A model generated the notes under the pieces. The model saw nothing but the letters and a program-made list of their open reading frames with translations, was not told where the DNA came from and did not search any database. Position numbers and translations under genes: made by a program. A DNA stretch of 9,162 nt from an uncultured Coprococcus sp. (lineage in GTDB: Bacteria; Bacillota_A; Clostridia; Lachnospirales; Lachnospiraceae), in the NCBI GenBank assembly GCA_900767685.1, contig CAAGAB010000186.1, positions 1 to 9,162 of the forward strand. Reading direction: 5' to 3'. Positions 6,127 to 9,162 of the stretch are shown here, one piece after another. The first letter of the stretch is position 1; each line of letters starts with the position of its first letter.

Positions 6127-7221
6127 TTATTGTAAACTCTTCTTTGATGATCTCATCAGTTTTATAATTACTTTCTTTATTCCACAATAGATCCATGATA
6201 CGATGAGCGATGTTATAAACACCGTAAGGGGCTTAGAAATCTCATAAAAACAACTGGCCAAATTAGTCACTGGCCCTTTCCCACCAAACGATATCAATGT
6301 AATCCACATTCTTGCAGCAACTCCCTGAAATACATATATGTACAGAGAGTATCTGCATCCTATAACAGCGAAAATATTCTCTCTTTTGTCATCCGCTTTA
6401 ATATGTGTAACATAATATACGAGAAGAAAAGCAACTATTATATTAAATATCAAGTTATTCGATCTGGTATTCACGCCCTTTGTACCGTAAAATGCCAGAC
6501 TTTCCGCCGACATAATCAATATGCCAACAGCTATAAGTATTCTGTTGTTCTCTGGTGTAAGCCATCTCCAATTCACTTTTGGCAATAAAAATCCAATGGT
6601 AAACATAGGAATTGCCGCAAAGAGAAAATTGCTGGCAATATATGAATCCAGCTTATGCCCAGTTAATATAACGCTGTATCTTCCCAATACAAAATATCCA
6701 AGAAGCAACACAGGACTCAGAACCGCAATAATCTTGTAACCATTCCTAAAAAATGACATCAGACTATAAATAAACAGGCAATATGCATATGCCAAGATAT
6801 ACCATAATATCCCATTATTAAGGGGAACATTGAATATCAGCAATTTTAAAATCGAACCGGTATCCGGCATATGCATAAATGCCGTTTCAGCACCTTTGAG
6901 CATGTCCAAGCCATATCGAAGAACACTGACAAGCAATTCGAAGAATATGTAATACTTTATCATCTTAACCGCCTGTCTCAGGAACATCTTCCTATTGGCA
7001 GATCTTGAATTCTGCTGTATAGATCTCTTTCCCATAAGATAACCTGACAACATAAAGAATATCGGTACGCCACAGCGTCCCAAAGCCACCTCTATATATG
7101 AAAAATTATCTGAAAAGAATTTTGTCGGAGCATGCAGCATAACCACACCAAAGCAAGCAATGCATTTAAGTATGTCAATATAACTATTTCTTTCTTGTTC
7201 ACCATTATGTCTCTCCCTCAT
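6127..7221 (-). CDS. Acyltransferase family 3 integral membrane protein
   Basis: This 364-aa polytopic membrane protein belongs to the acyltransferase-3 family (OafA/WecH/IcaC-like, Pfam 01757). Such proteins move acetyl or other acyl groups onto extracellular sugars, peptidoglycan, teichoic acids or exopolysaccharides. The diagnostic first helix SYIDILKCIACFGVVMLH carries the catalytic-type His30. The usual R-x10-H pattern appears here as K19-x10-H30, a substitution I also associate with some family members. GRCGVPIFFMLSGYLMG (48-64) is the second conserved helix start. About nine further hydrophobic segments run to a short basic cytoplasmic tail. GGAG lies 9 nt before the ATG. It is transcribed alone, convergent with maf and divergent from the kinase, so no cell-wall cluster nearby indicates the acceptor. 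Confidence 0.88.
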   Translation of the reverse strand: MRERHNGEQERNSYIDILKCIACFGVVMLHAPTKFFSDNFSYIEVALGRCGVPIFFMLSGYLMGKRSIQQNSRSANRKMFLRQAVKMIKYYIFFELLVSVLRYGLDMLKGAETAFMHMPDTGSILKLLIFNVPLNNGILWYILAYAYCLFIYSLMSFFRNGYKIIAVLSPVLLLGYFVLGRYSVILTGHKLDSYIASNFLFAAIPMFTIGFLLPKVNWRWLTPENNRILIAVGILIMSAESLAFYGTKGVNTRSNNLIFNIIVAFLLVYYVTHIKADDKRENIFAVIGCRYSLYIYVFQGVAARMWITLISFGGKGPVTNLASCFYEISKPLTVFITSLIVSWIYCGIKKVIIKLMRSSKKSLQ

Positions 7222-7245
7222 AACCTTTTTCTCCGTTCATGATAA

Positions 7246-7298
7246 GTCCATGTACACGTATATCCGTTTCAGCTGTGCTTAATGTATAGCACATGGAC
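7246..7298. repeat. 8-bp inverted repeat spanning the acyltransferase promoter start
   Basis: GTCCATGT (7246-7253) and ACATGGAC (7291-7298) are perfect inverted copies 37 bp apart. One arm lies in the promoter spacer and the other in the transcribed leader, so any role is more likely at the DNA level than in RNA folding. It could be chance. Confidence 0.45.
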
Positions 7299-7311
7299 AT
7301 TGGCTACTCAA
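7283..7311 (-). promoter_or_regulatory. Promoter of the acyltransferase gene with -35 inside a tandem repeat
   Basis: On the minus strand TTGAGT (7311-7306) and TATACA (7288-7283) are separated by exactly 17 bp. The predicted start is near 7276 with a ~55-nt leader. The -35 hexamer lies within one copy of the 11-bp direct repeat at 7304-7327, so a protein binding the repeats would probably control this promoter. Confidence 0.6.
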
Positions 7312-7327
7312 TATAACTACTCAATAT
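7304..7327. promoter_or_regulatory. Tandem 11-bp direct repeat, candidate operator
   Basis: CTACTCAATAT occurs at 7304-7314 and again, identical, at 7317-7327 with a 2-bp gap (period 13). The left copy contains the -35 box of the acyltransferase promoter (minus strand TTGAGT). Direct-repeat half-sites at a -35 box are typical of a regulator site, but the 13-bp period does not fit the ~21-bp spacing known for AgrA-like LytTR sites. Confidence 0.6.
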
Positions 7328-7330
7328 TCC

Positions 7331-7417
7331 GCTGAATGGTAATTATACTGCACCGAACGGTGTGTTATGATTCATTTTGCTTTTCTCGCTAAATTGCGAG
7401 TATACTGCACCGAATTG
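7331..7417. repeat. Pair of ~30-bp imperfect direct repeats with a 14-bp identical core upstream of the kinase gene
   Basis: Segments 7331-7360 and 7388-7417 match at 23 of 30 positions by hand alignment (period 57) and share TATACTGCACCGAA exactly (7344-7357 and 7401-7414). Two dyads are built in: CACCG-AA-CGGTG (7351-7362) and CTCGC-TAAATT-GCGAG (7385-7400). This looks like a duplicated regulatory site between the two divergent promoters. Confidence 0.6.
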
Positions 7418-7447
7418 CATTTTTGTGTCTATTTTTTTTAGTATATT

Positions 7448-7463
7448 TATAATATGATATACT
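7448..7463 (+). promoter_or_regulatory. Candidate -10 region of the sensor kinase gene
   Basis: Two overlapping choices exist. TATAAT lies at 7448-7453, with only a poor -35 (TTGTGT, 19-bp spacer). An extended -10 TGATATACT lies at 7455-7463, which needs little -35 contact. Either start gives a short leader (about 27-37 nt) before the TTG codon. Confidence 0.45.
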
Positions 7464-7496
7464 GAAATCTATAATACGAATAGGAGGATTCTAACA

Positions 7497-8792
7497 TTGA
7501 ACTTATTTATCGACTCATATACCCTATGCCTAGAAGTCGTATCTGAACTGATCATTTTTTCAAAAATAACGGGGAAGAAAATAAAGGATATGCACCACCC
7601 AATAACTATATCGATACTATACATTTTCAGTAATATGATATTTAGCAACATATTTCCTAATGTATTTGGATGGCTTATTATATTCCCTATAAACTATTTT
7701 ATGTATAGTTATATTTTTGATATTCCCAAACCAGATATGTTTTTTGCATACAGTCTAACATATACTTATCTTACTATTACAGAGGATTTTATTGCTCTTA
7801 TATTCATGCGTTTTAATCTACGACCCGAAATACTGCAACCTATCATAGGATCTACAATAACAATTATAGTCATTGCCATATCATGTATATTTATTCCTCT
7901 TTTCAAGATTTACCAATATATACTAAATGGCAGTTTTGTAATTAAACTTGGCACAATACATATAACCATATTATTGCTTATCGAAATTGGTATCAGTAGA
8001 TTTACAAATTACAACACATACGCAATGCTCTCTCTCATTCTCTCATTTGCTGTAGTTATCATCACCACCGACTACCTCCTGATCAAGCAGCAGCGAACCA
8101 TAGCCAGGCAACAGGAAAGTCTTGAGAACTACCAGACCTACGAGCCTATGATGGACAGCCTTATAGAAGATATCCGGCGCAGGCAGCATGATTTTTCAAA
8201 TGAACTTAATGCCATCAACATGATCTCATGCACCTACAATAACTACGAATCTCTGTCCCACGCTCTGAACGAACACGCCGAACACCTGAGCCGCGACTTT
8301 CACAGCACCGATCTGGTACACCTCAACATGAAAGTTTTAGCAGGATTTTTGCACAGTAAGAAAGCAACTGCCGCGGCAGAGAAAAAAGATCTGGATATCA
8401 AGATCAACAGCTATGTATTGAACAGCCAGATGCCAGAGTATGAACTTATCAAAGTTGTGGGAATCCTGATTGACAACGCATTAGAAGCTACGGATGAGAA
8501 TGGAACCGTGAAGCTCGAGATTGGCAGCCGTGATGACAAGCTTACATTTGCAACTGTGAACAAAGGTCCTAAGCTCACCCCGAAACTACGTTCCGATATG
8601 GTAAAAGCCGGCTACACAACGAAAGAACCAGCCTGTTCAGACAAGACAAACGGAAAGAGAAAAAGGCCGGCAAAGCGCGGCTATGGTCTCGCCAATGCTT
8701 TGGATCTGCTGACGGAATATGGTGGAGAATTATATATCGAGAACCCAGAGAGCGATGGAGATACACTTATAAGGTTTGAATTTATTGTGTAA
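7497..8792 (+). CDS. AgrC-like membrane sensor histidine kinase with GHKL ATPase domain
   Basis: This 431-aa sensor kinase is of the type that detects peptide or envelope signals and phosphorylates a LytTR-family response regulator. The N-terminal half has about six to seven hydrophobic segments (roughly 8-24, 35-53, 56-75, 82-104, 114-136, 149-167, 175-196), followed by a linker helix. The H-box is RRRQHDFSNELN with phospho-acceptor His231. The N-box is GILIDNALEATDENG (Asn327), and the G2 box is KRGYGLANAL (393-402). The ATP lid carries a basic insert (GKRKRPAKR, about 386-394). It starts with TTG, supported by AGGAGG 9 nt upstream. No response-regulator or AgrB/AgrD gene is adjacent inside the window, so its partner and ligand are unknown. 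The membrane half is visibly more AT-rich than the catalytic half. Confidence 0.9.
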   Translation: MNLFIDSYTLCLEVVSELIIFSKITGKKIKDMHHPITISILYIFSNMIFSNIFPNVFGWLIIFPINYFMYSYIFDIPKPDMFFAYSLTYTYLTITEDFIALIFMRFNLRPEILQPIIGSTITIIVIAISCIFIPLFKIYQYILNGSFVIKLGTIHITILLLIEIGISRFTNYNTYAMLSLILSFAVVIITTDYLLIKQQRTIARQQESLENYQTYEPMMDSLIEDIRRRQHDFSNELNAINMISCTYNNYESLSHALNEHAEHLSRDFHSTDLVHLNMKVLAGFLHSKKATAAAEKKDLDIKINSYVLNSQMPEYELIKVVGILIDNALEATDENGTVKLEIGSRDDKLTFATVNKGPKLTPKLRSDMVKAGYTTKEPACSDKTNGKRKRPAKRGYGLANALDLLTEYGGELYIENPESDGDTLIRFEFIV

Positions 8793-8836
8793 CATCCATG
8801 CCATTTTATCAGGTAACATCTATGCCATTTTATCAG
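8789..8836. repeat. 24-bp tandem duplication at the end of the kinase gene
   Basis: Units 8789-8812 and 8813-8836 are adjacent and differ at one base (both contain atgccattttatcag). The first unit includes the kinase stop codon TAA (8790-8792), so the duplication lies almost wholly in the 3' untranslated stretch. A 27-codon frame (8798-8881) reads through both units but lacks a ribosome-binding site. Confidence 0.85.
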
Positions 8837-8856
8837 ATATCTATACCTCTAATAAA

Positions 8857-8902
8857 AAACCTGACAACACTACATATGTAGGGAAGTCAGGTTTCTTTTT
8901 TT
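8857..8902. terminator. Bidirectional intrinsic terminator between the kinase and the coiled-coil gene
   Basis: AAACCTGAC (8857-8865) pairs with GTCAGGTTT (8886-8894), and the inner palindrome CTACATATGTAG (8870-8881) tops the stem. TTTCTTTTTTT follows on the plus strand, and the A-run at 8854-8859 gives a U-run on the minus strand. The minus-strand gene's stop codon touches the T-tract. Confidence 0.9.
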
Positions 8903-9162
8903 ATTTCTTAAGTAGTTCCTTCAACTGTGCTATTTCTTCCTGTGATTGTTTAAACGCATCAAGCAGTTCCGCAATCTGGCAGCGCTGTTCTTCGTTCTGC
9001 CGGCGCTGTTCTTCGTTCTGGCGGCGCTGTTCCTCATTCTGCTCTCGCAGTTCTTCAATCATCTCATTTTTATTATCTATATCTTTCTGCATTTCGTCCA
9101 TCATGTAGTGTACTGTATTCTCATCCAGTATCTTAAGTGCTTCTGAAAACATACCGACCACC
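8901..9162 (-). CDS. C-terminal part of a coiled-coil protein, possibly Rpn/PD-(D/E)XK nuclease-transposase family (truncated by window edge)
   Basis: The frame is open to the right edge, so only the last ~87 codons are seen. The GTG at 9161 is most likely an internal valine, not a start. The visible part begins with MFSEALKILDENTVHYMMDEM and continues into a long Glu/Gln/Arg-rich coiled coil containing NEEQRRQ heptads, ending in QLKELLKK. I associate this tail style (a short helix with 'EALKILDxNTVxYMxDE' followed by repeated charged heptads) with Rpn-family recombination-promoting nucleases and PD-(D/E)XK 'transposase' proteins of Clostridia. The catalytic domain would lie outside the window, so this is only a suggestion. 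Another coiled-coil protein is possible. It ends at a bidirectional terminator and is convergent with the kinase. Confidence 0.6.
   Translation of the reverse strand, partial: VVGMFSEALKILDENTVHYMMDEMQKDIDNKNEMIEELREQNEEQRRQNEEQRRQNEEQRCQIAELLDAFKQSQEEIAQLKELLKK
8976..9059. repeat. 21-bp tandem repeat encoding coiled-coil heptads
   Basis: Three close units (8976-8996, 8997-9017, 9018-9038) of the type ctgccggcgctgttcttcgtt and a degenerate fourth (9039-9059) encode successive NEEQRRQ-like heptads on the minus strand. The 21-bp period preserves both reading frame and heptad register, so copy number could change by slippage without breaking the protein. Confidence 0.88.

Noticed and set aside
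7367..7441. A 24-codon plus-strand frame before the kinase gene, with two cysteines and an aromatic C-terminus (ending CVYFF), reminiscent of a signal-peptide precursor.
   Set aside because: It has no ribosome-binding site, and its DNA coincides with the duplicated regulatory repeat and a T-run. The composition is explained by those elements rather than by coding.
8976..9059. Regular 21-bp repeats as a possible CRISPR array.
   Set aside because: The units are directly adjacent with no unique spacers and are an in-frame part of a coiled-coil gene.
8776..9146. Plus-strand frames opposite the coiled-coil gene, rich in Ser/Cys/Phe or hydrophobic residues.
   Set aside because: The repetitive composition is just the complement of the 21-bp heptad repeats. 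One frame also runs through a terminator hairpin.

Overview
The window looks like the chromosome of a Gram-positive anaerobe of the Lachnospiraceae (Clostridia). The reasons are the large, Alu-bearing SRP RNA next to tadA, a DUF6128-type protein that I associate with this family, strong AGGAGG ribosome-binding sites, a TTG start codon, and moderate GC with AT-rich intergenic DNA. The species cannot be fixed from the sequence alone.

Left block (1-3824, all on the minus strand): a housekeeping translation and RNA-maintenance cluster. A near-consensus promoter (TTCACA-17-TATAAT, 3795-3823) precedes tatD, followed by rsmA (ksgA), a DUF6128-like protein of unknown function, tadA, and then the 5' part of the large SRP RNA, which leaves the window at base 1. 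No convincing terminator interrupts tatD to tadA, so they may be co-transcribed. The SRP RNA has its own promoter, whose -35 box overlaps the tadA stop codon.

Middle block (3790-6112, plus strand): a 352-bp divergent intergenic region holds a strong intrinsic terminator with no plus-strand gene before it. This suggests an attenuated leader or a small RNA. It is followed by a fold-type-I PLP aminotransferase and a Maf-family nucleotide pyrophosphatase. The block closes with a bidirectional terminator shared with the convergent acyltransferase gene.

Right block (6113-9162): more accessory in character. An integral-membrane acyltransferase-3 protein (minus) and an AgrC-like GHKL sensor histidine kinase (plus, TTG start) diverge from a 275-bp region dense in repeats. 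An 11-bp tandem repeat overlaps the -35 box of the acyltransferase promoter, and a ~30-bp imperfect repeat with a 14-bp identical core lies upstream of the kinase. No response regulator or obvious signal-peptide gene is visible beside the kinase. After the kinase come a 24-bp tandem duplication, a second bidirectional terminator, and the C-terminal coiled-coil tail of a minus-strand gene truncated by the window edge, possibly an Rpn/PD-(D/E)XK-type protein.

I see no CRISPR array, tRNA, rRNA, complete insertion sequence or prophage. The best leads for something undescribed are the repeat-rich divergent control region, the orphan terminator at 3966-4010, and the uncharacterised DUF6128-like protein inside the housekeeping cluster.
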